Shown here: piece by piece, positions 18,384-28,214 of the stretch
How positions within the stretch are numbered: the stretch's first letter is position 1
How the letters are laid out: each line of letters starts with the position of its first letter
Source of the DNA: Flexithrix dorotheae DSM 6795
GTDB lineage: Bacteria; Bacteroidota; Bacteroidia; Cytophagales; Flammeovirgaceae
NCBI RefSeq assembly: GCF_000379765.1
Contig: NZ_KB903447.1
Coordinates: 43,855-107,854 of the forward strand
DNA length: 64,000 nucleotides
Direction of reading: 5' to 3'
Notes under the pieces: generated by a model
Told to the model about the DNA's origin: nothing
The model's input: only the letters and a program-made list of their open reading frames with translations
The model's database searches: none
Position numbers and translations under genes: made by a program

Positions 18384-20216
18384 TTAAGGCTTGGGTACAA
18401 TTATACCTTCAAGCCCAAATTCTTTCCATCCAGTTTCGGCAATTGCCTTGTAATACACATCGAAAGATTCCCGGTCACGGGTCCAGCGCCATTGCCCCAA
18501 TGGTGTGTGCACAGGATAATTGTCAATTCTATCCAACATTTCACTACCTAAAGTTAAGCCATCCCAAATGAGCTGCTGCAATGCTGGGGTTTGGTATTCT
18601 TTGCCACGGCTCCACAAACGATAACCATAAACGGCTTGTGCCATAGCCATTCTTTCCCTGGTGAAAATAACCGTTCTGTTAATGGTATGGTAAAGATTGT
18701 CAGCCACTTTTTTATCTTCAATAAATGGTTTGGCTTTTTCGAATTGCTGCATAGCCTCTTCTGCCAGATTTACTGCATATTGCTTTTCAGTGATAATATC
18801 ATTTAGAAATTCCTCATTCATTTCTTCTCCCGGATTAAGCCAGCCTGCATCCAGCACCCAGCTAATGTCCTTTCGTAAACCAACAGTATCCGTTTTAAAC
18901 TTTGGAAAAGCAAGACGGTTTATCACATCTTTATAATTATGAAGATCTTTGTTCACTCCGTGTTTGATAGTACTTATTTGCTGATTAACAGGATACCATT
19001 CTCCGGTGGTGTGGGTCTGATAAATATTATCCCTGTGATAATTTAAACGGGAATGATTGGCAGTATGTGTGCCCATGGTATACATAGAGGCCATAATGGT
19101 GTTCCATGCCGAGTCGAATAATGGTTTGATAGGTGTTAAAACTTGTTCCCCGTAAGTGTTCCTAATAAAATTACTGGTAATTTCATTGTGGGACATATCC
19201 GGATTTTCAGCTAGCTCTGAAAGCAAATAAAGATTTAACTCACCAGGGGTTCCTACCGCAGCTGTTTCTTCAAATCGATCGCTTCTGGCACAAAACCCAG
19301 TAACATTTTCGAATTGATGATAATATTTAAAGGCATCCGCAAAATACTCCGGAAAAGTATTTAGAATAACATTTTCACCCGCGTATTCCATACCACAATC
19401 GTATTCAATAACAACAGGGAAAGGAATATCTGCCAGATAATCCTGATAAGGGTAAGTCATAAACCAATCATGTGGAACCATCTTAATCATTACAGTAATA
19501 TCATCCCTTTTAATTTTTTTGAGAGCCTCAATGATATTATCTTTCTCAAATTGGTTGTAAATAAAGGTACGAATGGTAAGTTTCAACCCTTTTTTATCAA
19601 TGAAATAACCTCCCAGAGAATCTACTAGTGCAGCGATTTTTTCACCCCCTGTTTTCATTTTATCTGAATGCTGATAAAGTACATATGAACCCGTTTCTAT
19701 AAAAGTCAATACCACCCCATCTAACTCAGGCGCATAAGACAGCAGAGTATCATAATCCTGATATACCCATTCCCAAAATTCAGGGTTATCAAGATCGAGC
19801 TGCTTGTTTATTCCCCCTTCGAAATGTTTGGTATGGTGGGTAAGATCCTGTTCCTGATCACTCTCAACCTTAAATCGGTCAGGGTAATAATCCAAATGGT
19901 AAAAAGCATGGTCCCATACAAACACATCTTCAATTCCACGTTTATGAGCCTCCTCAATAAAAAAGTTAACATCATTTCGCTTCTTTTCATTTTTCAAATC
20001 TTTCAGATCATGGCATAATTGATAATGACTTAATTCGATATGATTGATACCATATTTAGCCGCAGCATCCAAAGTTTTTAATCCATTCTCCCGATGATTA
20101 GAAAGGATATTCCAGCCGCGATAAGAATATTTTGAGTCTGGTTTTTCCTGTTTTTGTGATGCACAGCCCAACAAGATCAGACCAACAATAAGTATAAAGA
20201 AATTTCTTTGTAACAT
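18384..20216 (-). CDS. Lipoprotein with TIM-barrel-like domain, putative glycoside hydrolase of unassigned family
   Basis: 610 residues with a lipobox (LILLGCAS, Cys18). The region ~30-400 looks like a TIM barrel. It is paralogous to the protein at 29745-31307 and shares ordered motifs: FIETG (Glu174), RTFIY, HDW, IEYDCGMEYAG (Glu271, Asp273, Glu277) and a later ENPDM segment. Paired acidic residues at strand ends are what a retaining or inverting glycosidase would need, but I cannot name the family; alpha-glucuronidase-type barrels are the nearest resemblance I see. The C-terminal ~190 residues are helical. It is the last gene of the locus, starting immediately after the GH28-like gene, so it is cotranscribed. 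Confidence 0.65.
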   Translation of the reverse strand: MLQRNFFILIVGLILLGCASQKQEKPDSKYSYRGWNILSNHRENGLKTLDAAAKYGINHIELSHYQLCHDLKDLKNEKKRNDVNFFIEEAHKRGIEDVFVWDHAFYHLDYYPDRFKVESDQEQDLTHHTKHFEGGINKQLDLDNPEFWEWVYQDYDTLLSYAPELDGVVLTFIETGSYVLYQHSDKMKTGGEKIAALVDSLGGYFIDKKGLKLTIRTFIYNQFEKDNIIEALKKIKRDDITVMIKMVPHDWFMTYPYQDYLADIPFPVVIEYDCGMEYAGENVILNTFPEYFADAFKYYHQFENVTGFCARSDRFEETAAVGTPGELNLYLLSELAENPDMSHNEITSNFIRNTYGEQVLTPIKPLFDSAWNTIMASMYTMGTHTANHSRLNYHRDNIYQTHTTGEWYPVNQQISTIKHGVNKDLHNYKDVINRLAFPKFKTDTVGLRKDISWVLDAGWLNPGEEMNEEFLNDIITEKQYAVNLAEEAMQQFEKAKPFIEDKKVADNLYHTINRTVIFTRERMAMAQAVYGYRLWSRGKEYQTPALQQLIWDGLTLGSEMLDRIDNYPVHTPLGQWRWTRDRESFDVYYKAIAETGWKEFGLEGIIVPKP

Positions 20217-21722
20217 CTATTCGGTAATTTTAATTGAAGAGTTTTCCAATTTGTAATGCTGAAGGTGATCAGCCGAGGATTTAACCAATGGATTTGAGAG
20301 GATTCCCCCATCCATATTTTCGCCATAAACCACCATTAAATCCGTTTGTCTTGGTGATTCATAGTTGTGTCTGAATTTTAAATCAAAGTCTCCATTAATT
20401 AATCTCACCGGGATTTGCCAATCTTCCGGAACGTCCTCTTTTGGCCAGTCAATGGTCAGGTCTTTCAGCTGAAAATTGTGTAAGTTTTTCACTACTACAG
20501 CAGCCCTTTTCTGAATGAGATGCGGTTGGTTTAGTGGAAACTGTCCACTTTTTATATCTGCTCCCACAGCAACAGGATCTTCAATAAATTGAAAATCCAG
20601 ATGCATTTTAGAAATGTTTAGATTATCGATACTTGAGCCATCGTCTGCAGTAATGAGTAGCCGACCATCTGTTTTGCAAATCACCTGGTCAATCATTACA
20701 TTTCTAATATGCCCTAATTTGGAATTTTCATTCCGTTTGGTAATCATAATCTGAATAGGCCGATTAAGTACCAATGGTGCTTTTGTAGTTCCAACAATAT
20801 TGGATACTACTACCCCGTCAACTGTACAACCATCACGGACATAAATGGCAAATAATCTGGAGGCAGCCTTAACCACACAATTGCTAAATGAAATCCGCCT
20901 GTAATCAGCATAAGATTCCGTTCCTAATTTTAAAGCTGCACAAAGGGTTTCTATTGTGCAGTTTGTTACAGTGATATCTTCACAGGGTTTGCCATTTTTC
21001 CAGGTTTTCAGTACAATACCATCATCACATGTGGTAATGTCACAATCTGAAACACGTACATCCTGACTTCCTGTAATATCAATTCCATCTGCATTGGGAG
21101 CATACAGGCTATTGATAATTCGAATACCCTGAATTAAGATATCCGAGCTATGTAAAACATGACACGTCCAGTTTGGTGAATTAGTCAGGGTAATATCCCT
21201 AATGATGATATTTTCTGAATCTGCTATCTCGAGCAAGGCATTTGGCCTTTCTGGTTTGGCCTTAATCCAATGTGGGAGTAAAGGCTGATTTTCCCAGTAA
21301 TGCAATCCCTGTCCATTCACTGTTCCACTACCACAAATGGTAACTTTTTTGGTGTTTTTTACTGATATGAGGTATTGACGTTTGATGGAATTTCCATGCT
21401 GGTCAAATCCTTCGTGCGTTGCATAACTTGATAATTCCTTGCTTCCAAGAATGGTAGCTCCCCCATCTATGTAAAATGTTACATTTTCTTTCAACTCAAT
21501 ACCTCCGGTTAAATAATTCCCTGGAGGAACAACTACACGCCCACCTCCTGCTTTATACGCTTCATCAATAGCTGCCTGCATAGCTTCGCGATTATCCGTA
21601 ACTCCATCTCCTACAGCATTATAATCCAGAATATTATATTCCATATTGCCAAAGGCAATTATTGGTGATGTAAATAGCAGGAAAATCAATATTACCCCTA
21701 AAACCTTACAAATTCTCATCAT
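20217..21722 (-). CDS. Secreted GH28-like right-handed beta-helix protein
   Basis: 501 residues with an N-terminal signal peptide (LGVILIFLLFTSPIIAFG). The Pectate_lyase_3/GH28 start is visible (YNAVGDGVTDNREAMQAAIDEA), followed by a parallel beta-helix. GH28 acidic residues are present in NADGIDI (Asp212) and CDDGIVLK (Asp233, Asp234). The canonical GHG histidine segment is replaced by a region reading AALKLGTES, and the RIK motif is not evident. So it may cleave a non-pectic uronic-acid or deoxysugar linkage, or act by a modified mechanism. It is placed between sulfatase and lipoprotein genes in the leftward operon. Confidence 0.8.
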   Translation of the reverse strand: MMRICKVLGVILIFLLFTSPIIAFGNMEYNILDYNAVGDGVTDNREAMQAAIDEAYKAGGGRVVVPPGNYLTGGIELKENVTFYIDGGATILGSKELSSYATHEGFDQHGNSIKRQYLISVKNTKKVTICGSGTVNGQGLHYWENQPLLPHWIKAKPERPNALLEIADSENIIIRDITLTNSPNWTCHVLHSSDILIQGIRIINSLYAPNADGIDITGSQDVRVSDCDITTCDDGIVLKTWKNGKPCEDITVTNCTIETLCAALKLGTESYADYRRISFSNCVVKAASRLFAIYVRDGCTVDGVVVSNIVGTTKAPLVLNRPIQIMITKRNENSKLGHIRNVMIDQVICKTDGRLLITADDGSSIDNLNISKMHLDFQFIEDPVAVGADIKSGQFPLNQPHLIQKRAAVVVKNLHNFQLKDLTIDWPKEDVPEDWQIPVRLINGDFDLKFRHNYESPRQTDLMVVYGENMDGGILSNPLVKSSADHLQHYKLENSSIKITE

Positions 21723-21758
21723 TCCTATTTTATACTTAAACTATTAACCTTATCTCGT

Positions 21759-23183
21759 TTATTTATTCTTTTTTATACGTTCGGCCAATTGATCTTTTAC
21801 AGGAACCACCTTGGCTTTATGTTGTTTTACCATGAGATCAATCGCCTCCACTACTTCAGGAAACTCATCAGCAATATTGTACTTTTCTGAAGGATCAACC
21901 TCCACATTATACAGCAATGGTTTTTCATGGACAATTTTGTTATTATCCTTTGTATATTCTGTTTCGGTGATGTAATGTAATTTATATGGACCTTTTCTGG
22001 CTGCATAAATACTTGTCCCACGATAGTAGTACAATTCCTCACGTGGTGATTGTACCAAATCTAACAATACAGGGCTCAAATCGTACCCATCCATAATCCT
22101 GTCAACCGGCATTTCTATACCTGCCAGATTGCTACAAATGTTAAACAAATCCAAGGTTGAACCCATTTGATCCACAACTGCAGGTTTCACTTTTCCGGGC
22201 CACCAGAAAATGGCAGGCACTCTCATCCCCCCTTCCCAGGTAGTTCCTTTTCCATCATGTAACAAACCAGCAGATCCTCCATGATCTTCGTAAGAAAGCC
22301 AGGGACCATTGTCAGAAGTAAATACCACCAATGTATTTTCATCTAATCCGGTTTCTTTCAAAGCTTCCATAATTTGACCAACTCCATGATCTATTTCCTG
22401 AACCACATCTCCAAATAGCCCTCTTTTGGATTTACCAAGCATTTCCTTTGAGGCAAACAAAGGAACATGTGGGAGGTTATGAGCCAGATACAAAAAGAAT
22501 GGCTTATCCTTATTTTCTTTTATAAAACTAACTGCAGCCTCATTATATCTTTTTGTTAAGGTTTCCTGGTTTGCCGGACGTTCATATTCTGCTTCATCTT
22601 TAAGAAGTGGCACATTAAAATACTCTGATTTTGCTTCCCAGAAAACCTCCTTGCGAGAAATTTCCTTGGGCTTCTTCCGGTCCATATCATTGCTGTATGG
22701 AATTCCAAAATAACTATCAAATCCATTGTTAGTGGGTAAAAACTCCTTCCGGTGGCCAAGATGCCATTTTCCAACCGCAGCCGTAGTGTAGCCTGCATTC
22801 TTTAGCTGTTCAGCAATAGTAATTTCATTTTGTGGTATTCCTCCTGTGGAGTTTGGAAACAATACCCGGCTTTTGTCACTACACATTCCGCTCCTTACAG
22901 GATAACGACCTGTTAACAGACCTGCACGACTGGGTGTACAAACAGAAGCGGCAACATAGAAATTTGTCCATTTTTGACCCTCATATGCCATTTTATCCAG
23001 CTGGGGAGTAATAATAGTTGGATGACCATAGCAAGAAAGATCCCCGTACCCAAGATCATCCGCAAATATAATGATGATATTTGGCTGAGATTTCTGACCT
23101 TTCACCGGATTTGTGCTGCTCATCAATAAGGTGATAAGTCCTGCAAAAGAGATGATTGATAATTGTAATAAATGTCTATTCAT
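21759..23183 (-). CDS. Secreted S1-family sulfatase
   Basis: 474 residues with an N-terminal signal peptide ending near GQ30. The formylglycine signature is SVCTPSRAGLLTG, so Cys82 would be converted to formylglycine. Metal ligands are supplied by FADDLGYGD (Asp42, Asp43) and the later FTSDNGPW. GKWHLG adds the conserved Lys-His pair. It removes sulfate esters from a carbohydrate in the periplasm or at the surface. Its first base overlaps the last base of the upstream sulfatase gene, indicating translational coupling. Confidence 0.95.
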   Translation of the reverse strand: MNRHLLQLSIISFAGLITLLMSSTNPVKGQKSQPNIIIIFADDLGYGDLSCYGHPTIITPQLDKMAYEGQKWTNFYVAASVCTPSRAGLLTGRYPVRSGMCSDKSRVLFPNSTGGIPQNEITIAEQLKNAGYTTAAVGKWHLGHRKEFLPTNNGFDSYFGIPYSNDMDRKKPKEISRKEVFWEAKSEYFNVPLLKDEAEYERPANQETLTKRYNEAAVSFIKENKDKPFFLYLAHNLPHVPLFASKEMLGKSKRGLFGDVVQEIDHGVGQIMEALKETGLDENTLVVFTSDNGPWLSYEDHGGSAGLLHDGKGTTWEGGMRVPAIFWWPGKVKPAVVDQMGSTLDLFNICSNLAGIEMPVDRIMDGYDLSPVLLDLVQSPREELYYYRGTSIYAARKGPYKLHYITETEYTKDNNKIVHEKPLLYNVEVDPSEKYNIADEFPEVVEAIDLMVKQHKAKVVPVKDQLAERIKKNK

Positions 23184-24583
23184 TATTTTAATTGTTTAGG
23201 ATTCCAATAAGGTGATTTCGTTCTTGCAGTGAGTAAATAATTTTCTATTGTTTTAACAACCTCCGGGTTTTCCGCACTAATGTTGTTTTGTTCTGCTTCA
23301 TCATTTGCCAAATCGTAGAGCTCTAGTTTGCCTTCCAAACCTTCTCTTACAGCTTTCCAGTTTTTCCATCTCACCGCCTGAAAAAATCCGCCTTCATGAA
23401 ACTCCCAATACATAAACCTTTCTGTTTCAGGCAAATCCTGTCCTAAAATTTCAGGAAGTACATTGATGCCATCAATACCTTCAGGAGTTGATCCTCCAGT
23501 GAATGCAGCAAGTGTGGGCAAAACATCGGGAAAATACCATGGGTAATCGCTAACTACACCGGCAGGAACCTTACCCGGCATACGCACAATCATTGGAGTC
23601 CGGATACCACCTTCATACATATCGCGTTTCCTCCCTCTAAGTTTCCCCGAACTATCAAACCTCCCCTCCCATCTTCTGGCAGCACCATTATCGGAGCAAA
23701 AGAAAATCATAGTATTTTCATCCAAACCCAAATCTGCTATTTTGGTCATGATATGCCCCATATCACGGTCAATTTTTGCTACCATAGCGGCATATACCTT
23801 TTCATTTTCCGTCCAGTCCTTATCCTTAAAATTCACTAAATCTTCATCAGAAATATGGTAATGGTCATGTGGCAGACAATACGGCAGGTACAGGAAAAAG
23901 GAAGTATCTTTATTATTCTCAATAAAATCCAGGGCAAAATCAGTAAACAGGTTGTGACTGAAAGTGACATTAGATTTATTAAAAGCAGCATCATTTCCTT
24001 CCAGCCATAGGGTATCTTTGTTGTGCCAGAAATAATCTATAAAGTGATCGTGAGCACGTTTCTGATTCAGGTATCCCAACCACTGATCAAAGCCCTGTTC
24101 ATTTGGCACACCTACAGAGCCTGGCTCTCCAAGTCCCCATTTACCCGTAATTCCGGTAACATATCCTGCATCTTTGAGCACTTCTGCTATGGTGATATCC
24201 TCAGGATTAAGCGGTACACGTCCAGGATTACCTGAAAGCTCTGCCGGAACAGGAACCTGTGATTTGTTTCCACGAACTGTTGTGTGTCCTGTATGCATAC
24301 CAGTCATCAGGGTACTTCTGGCTGGGGCACAAACCGGTGATCCAGAGTAGCAGTTTGTGAAACGGATTCCTTCAGCGGCCATTTCATCGAGATTCGGAGT
24401 AGGAACAACCTGCTGGCCAAAACTCCCCAGATCACCATATCCAAGGTCATCTACCATCACAAAAATGACATTCGGTTTGGATACAATTTTTAGAGGCTGT
24501 TCTTTTGGAGAGGAACACGCGCTAAGCACTAAAAAAATCCCTGTAAAAAGGTTTAGTAGACTTGTTAGTTTGCTATACTTCAT
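23183..24583 (-). CDS. Lipoprotein S1-family sulfatase
   Basis: 466 residues with a lipobox (LVLSACSS, Cys23). The sulfatase signature is SPVCAPARSTLMTG with Cys85 as the formylglycine precursor. MVDDLGYGD gives the metal-binding Asp pair, and FFCSDNGA the second metal site; GKWGLG replaces the commoner GKWHLG, a subfamily feature shared with the sulfatase at 28215-29570. The two are therefore likely close paralogues acting on similar sulfate positions. It is membrane anchored, in the four-sulfatase stretch of the locus. Confidence 0.95.
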   Translation of the reverse strand: MKYSKLTSLLNLFTGIFLVLSACSSPKEQPLKIVSKPNVIFVMVDDLGYGDLGSFGQQVVPTPNLDEMAAEGIRFTNCYSGSPVCAPARSTLMTGMHTGHTTVRGNKSQVPVPAELSGNPGRVPLNPEDITIAEVLKDAGYVTGITGKWGLGEPGSVGVPNEQGFDQWLGYLNQKRAHDHFIDYFWHNKDTLWLEGNDAAFNKSNVTFSHNLFTDFALDFIENNKDTSFFLYLPYCLPHDHYHISDEDLVNFKDKDWTENEKVYAAMVAKIDRDMGHIMTKIADLGLDENTMIFFCSDNGAARRWEGRFDSSGKLRGRKRDMYEGGIRTPMIVRMPGKVPAGVVSDYPWYFPDVLPTLAAFTGGSTPEGIDGINVLPEILGQDLPETERFMYWEFHEGGFFQAVRWKNWKAVREGLEGKLELYDLANDEAEQNNISAENPEVVKTIENYLLTARTKSPYWNPKQLK

Positions 24584-24633
24584 ATTAACTAAATTTTATT
24601 TTTCTGAAATCTATATTTTACTTCATTTTACAG

Positions 24634-26136
24634 TCAGTATTGAATCCTTTTATACTTTCCAAATGTGTAGTGCTCATCAAAGATTGGGTTGGTTTCAGTA
24701 CACACTTCTGCATTTGTTTCTTGAAGCCAGGATTTGAGCTCCTGAAAAAGTTCATCATATTTACCTGGATTTAATGCTTTGAGATTTTGCTTTTCTGAAA
24801 TGTCATTTTGAAGATCATATAATTCAGCCTCATGCTTATCGAATCTCCATATCAGCTTGAAGGGGCCTTTACGAATTGCGGCTCCGGGTGTATTCCTAAA
24901 GGCATAGTCATGTTCACTTCCCGAAAGATATACCGGAGAATACCAGAATAGCGTCCGTTCTTTTGCTTGCTCTCCATTCAGAAGGGACACCACACTTTCT
25001 CCATCAAGTTTTTGTTTGGGGTTTGCTTTGACTTCGGCCCAATCCATAAATGTGGGCAATAAATCAGTGCTGAGCATTGGCGATTCAATTTTTCCGGGTT
25101 CAGGGTAAATTTGAGGAGAATAGATAAAGGCAGGCACCCTGATACCACCTTCATAAAGCATTCCTTTTGCTCCTTTTAAAGGTGTATTTACTGTTGCTCT
25201 GAACGAACCCCCATTGTCTGAATAAAACACGAGAATGGTATTTTCCATTAAATCACTATTATGGAGAAAGTCACTCAACCGCCCAATGTTGGTATCCAGT
25301 GTTTCAACCATTCCTGCATAAATGGCATTATCCTGCGTATCTTCTGCCTTCTTCGATTTGTATTTTTGAACCAGGCTGTCTTTTGCCTGAAAAGGAGCAT
25401 GTACTGCGTAATACGAGAGGTAAAGAAAAAATGGCTGATCTTCCTTTTCCCGGGATTTTAAATAGCGGATTGCTTCAGTGGTTAATCGGTCCGTTAAATG
25501 CTCTCCTTCCGGGCCGTCTTTCAGTGCCGGGTTCTTATATGGAGCAAAATACGAAATAGGACTGCCCCTCTCCCAGCCTGCAAGGCTATAATCAAAGCCA
25601 TGTGCTAAAGGGCTTGTCTCTTTATGATTCCCCAAATGCCATTTCCCAATAAAAGCATTGTGGTATCCGGCCGTTTTTAATACTTCAGCTATGGAAATTG
25701 TTCCGGTATTCAATACTTCTTCATTAGGAACTGGTATAAGTTTTTGTGCCTTTTTATCCCCTCTGTCTGATTCCCCTACAGTTAAAATACCATGTCGTTG
25801 TGGATACTGGCCTGTTAAAATACAGGCACGCGTTGGTGCACAATTGGGTGCATTGGCATAAGCATTGGTAAATTGAAAACCAACTCCTGCCAGTTTATCC
25901 AGATTTGGTGTTTCATAAAATTTGCTGCCATTATAACTCACATCCTTCCAACCCAGATCATCTGCAAGAATAAAAATGATATTGGGTTTTGATTTTGTTT
26001 CTGATTTTTCTGATGAACATGCACCAATCAGCAACAGAATTCCCACATACGTTAACAGGTGAATTGATTTTTTTGAAAAATTCACCTTTAATAATTTTTT
26101 TAATACTAAATAAAATGGATGGTTTTTCATTTTCAT
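24634..26136 (-). CDS. Lipoprotein S1-family sulfatase
   Basis: 500 residues with a lipobox (LLLIGACSS, Cys40) after a basic N-terminal stretch. The signature is APNCAPTRACILTG with Cys99 as the formylglycine precursor. ILADDLGWKD supplies the metal-binding Asp pair, GKWHLG the Lys-His pair, and FYSDNGGS the second metal site. The start codon overlaps the stop of the esterase gene as ATGA, so de-esterification and desulfation enzymes are translated together. Its subfamily differs from the two GKWGLG sulfatases, suggesting a different sulfate position. Confidence 0.95.
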   Translation of the reverse strand: MKMKNHPFYLVLKKLLKVNFSKKSIHLLTYVGILLLIGACSSEKSETKSKPNIIFILADDLGWKDVSYNGSKFYETPNLDKLAGVGFQFTNAYANAPNCAPTRACILTGQYPQRHGILTVGESDRGDKKAQKLIPVPNEEVLNTGTISIAEVLKTAGYHNAFIGKWHLGNHKETSPLAHGFDYSLAGWERGSPISYFAPYKNPALKDGPEGEHLTDRLTTEAIRYLKSREKEDQPFFLYLSYYAVHAPFQAKDSLVQKYKSKKAEDTQDNAIYAGMVETLDTNIGRLSDFLHNSDLMENTILVFYSDNGGSFRATVNTPLKGAKGMLYEGGIRVPAFIYSPQIYPEPGKIESPMLSTDLLPTFMDWAEVKANPKQKLDGESVVSLLNGEQAKERTLFWYSPVYLSGSEHDYAFRNTPGAAIRKGPFKLIWRFDKHEAELYDLQNDISEKQNLKALNPGKYDELFQELKSWLQETNAEVCTETNPIFDEHYTFGKYKRIQY

Positions 26137-28160
26137 TCAATAGAAAGTTTCTTCACTTGATCAACATAGGAATTATTTTTGGTTTCCCATTCCCATTCAT
26201 CCGTACGAAAGGGTATTACAGGAAGTCCCTTGTTACTATAAAAGTTGATATTATCAGGGTTATTCCGCCAGGCATAGCGTACATCTTTAGGTAACTTCAC
26301 TTTGTCATTCCACACCTCAATTGTATTTTCACTTATGATTTTAGCTTTAGCTGGATAAAAAACTCCGGATTCATCAGCCACTTCAAAATGATTTAATAAT
26401 GGTCCTTCATAATCTTCATTTGTATTGATCAAACTATCAGCTACATCATTGAATGTTAAATAAATTTTATTTCCCTGAATTTCTTTTGCTTGATAAGTAG
26501 GAGCTTTAAACTGGATATTTTGATGATACTGAATTCCCAAAGCTGCTAGTGCCAGTCGTTTTCCTACATCCTGTTTATTTTGAGGATGAATATTTTTTGC
26601 TTCTCCTAAATCAATTGCTACAGCCATTCCGGTGTTTGGTAATTCCAGTCCTTTGGACTGAGCAAACCGCAATTCCGGCCAGTTGGGAGCCTTGTCATCT
26701 AGACCCTGGCTTTTCTTTCCCTGATAATTAGGCAATTGTACAAAAAGGAAAGGCAAATCATCTTGCCTGAATGCCTTACGCCAGCCCTGAATCATGGCAG
26801 GAAAAAATTGACTATATTCAAAAGCACGGGATTCATTTGATTCTCCCTGGTACCAAATAACCCCGGTAATGGAAAGTTGAGTGATTGGATAAATCATTTT
26901 ATTAAATAAACAGGAAGGAATCGTTTGTGTCAATCGAAATAGCCTATCAGGAATTTCTGGTAATATAAGTGGTTGTTGCAAGACCTTTCCCATTTTATAC
27001 TTCCAGTCACCACTCAAGAGGTAATATCCCTTAGTATCCCCTATAGGATGCATGTTGATGTAAAACGGATTGGTAATCCATCCACCAGTATTACTATAAT
27101 CAAAAATCCTGACGGTAATCTGGTTCTTCCCTGGTTTCAGGATTTCTTTTTTAACTGTATAATTTCTCCAGTCAGTATTTCTTATTGACTCTCCAACTTC
27201 ATGTCCGTTTATCCAGACTTTATCATAGTCATTTATTTGTCCTAAATTGAACTTCAAGTCTCTGCCCCGAAATGGAGTAGGAATTTCAAATTCCTTTTTT
27301 AACCAAAGGGCACCATCTACAGCCTCGAAAACAGGATTTGTTTTTTCCATTGGAATTACCATCTCTTCCCAGCCTGAAATTTCGTGTTCGGGGAGATACC
27401 ATTGCTCATCTATGCCAATTCCTGTTTTTGCAATTGTATCAATAAGTCGAGACCTTTCCGCTTCTTTTTCCTCAATATTTTGTGCCAGTAAATCCTTCTT
27501 TTTATTCTGAAAGACAGCGTTAAGGGTAGGAAATGCATTTAAAGAAAGCTGGGGCATCCAGGATTCTACATTCGTTCCTCCCCATGAACTAGCAATCAAA
27601 CCAATAGGAATATCCAGGTTTTGATGCAGGTTCTTTCCAAAAAAATAAGCGGTAGCCGAAAAACCATAAATATCGGTTCCCACAGCTTCAATCCACTTTC
27701 CTGTGGTTAGTTCCTTTTCTTCAATTACTGAAAACTCCTTCTCTACCGTAATCATCCTGAGCAAAGGGAAATTGGCACTTTTTGCTTCCTTTTCAGCGTA
27801 TGAGAAGCGCTCAATGATATAGTTCATATTAGATTGCCCACTACAAATCCATAGGTCACCAATCAAAATATTTTTGATGGTGATTTCATTTTTGCCTGAA
27901 ACCTTCATTTCCAAAGGCTCGGAAGAGGCAGGCATGGCATTAAGGACCACCTGCCATTTCCCTTCTTTATCAGCTTTGGTTTTCCGCGTTTGACCGTTGA
28001 AAGAAACGGTAACCTTTTCATCCTTGTCGGCCCAACCCCATATTATCAGCTCCTGATTACGTTGGAGTACCATCTTATCCTGGAACAAATCTGGTAACTT
28101 GATTTCAGCCTGAATCTGAGAGGTGATCAAAACCAATAAAAGCAGAAGATTTATTTTCAT
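26133..28160 (-). CDS. Sialate O-acetylesterase-type carbohydrate esterase (SASA/SGNH)
   Basis: 675 residues with a short signal peptide (INLLLLLVLITSQIQA). The SGNH blocks are split around an inserted beta-sandwich. The nucleophile Ser110 is in CSGQSNM; SSWGGTNVESW and WYQGESN follow; the late NIHPQNK segment supplies the His. The insert (~290-345, including FNLGQINDYDKVWINGHEVG) resembles the sugar-binding domain of GH2 enzymes, a build typical of the large esterases now grouped around CE20. It probably removes O-acetyl groups from polysaccharide-derived oligosaccharides in the periplasm, opening them to the adjacent sulfatases. It overlaps the next sulfatase by four bases. Confidence 0.9.
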   Translation of the reverse strand: MKINLLLLLVLITSQIQAEIKLPDLFQDKMVLQRNQELIIWGWADKDEKVTVSFNGQTRKTKADKEGKWQVVLNAMPASSEPLEMKVSGKNEITIKNILIGDLWICSGQSNMNYIIERFSYAEKEAKSANFPLLRMITVEKEFSVIEEKELTTGKWIEAVGTDIYGFSATAYFFGKNLHQNLDIPIGLIASSWGGTNVESWMPQLSLNAFPTLNAVFQNKKKDLLAQNIEEKEAERSRLIDTIAKTGIGIDEQWYLPEHEISGWEEMVIPMEKTNPVFEAVDGALWLKKEFEIPTPFRGRDLKFNLGQINDYDKVWINGHEVGESIRNTDWRNYTVKKEILKPGKNQITVRIFDYSNTGGWITNPFYINMHPIGDTKGYYLLSGDWKYKMGKVLQQPLILPEIPDRLFRLTQTIPSCLFNKMIYPITQLSITGVIWYQGESNESRAFEYSQFFPAMIQGWRKAFRQDDLPFLFVQLPNYQGKKSQGLDDKAPNWPELRFAQSKGLELPNTGMAVAIDLGEAKNIHPQNKQDVGKRLALAALGIQYHQNIQFKAPTYQAKEIQGNKIYLTFNDVADSLINTNEDYEGPLLNHFEVADESGVFYPAKAKIISENTIEVWNDKVKLPKDVRYAWRNNPDNINFYSNKGLPVIPFRTDEWEWETKNNSYVDQVKKLSIE

Positions 28161-28214
28161 AGTCTTTATTCTGTTTTAAATATGTATTTTCTCCAAGTTT
28201 ATAGTTATGGGTTC

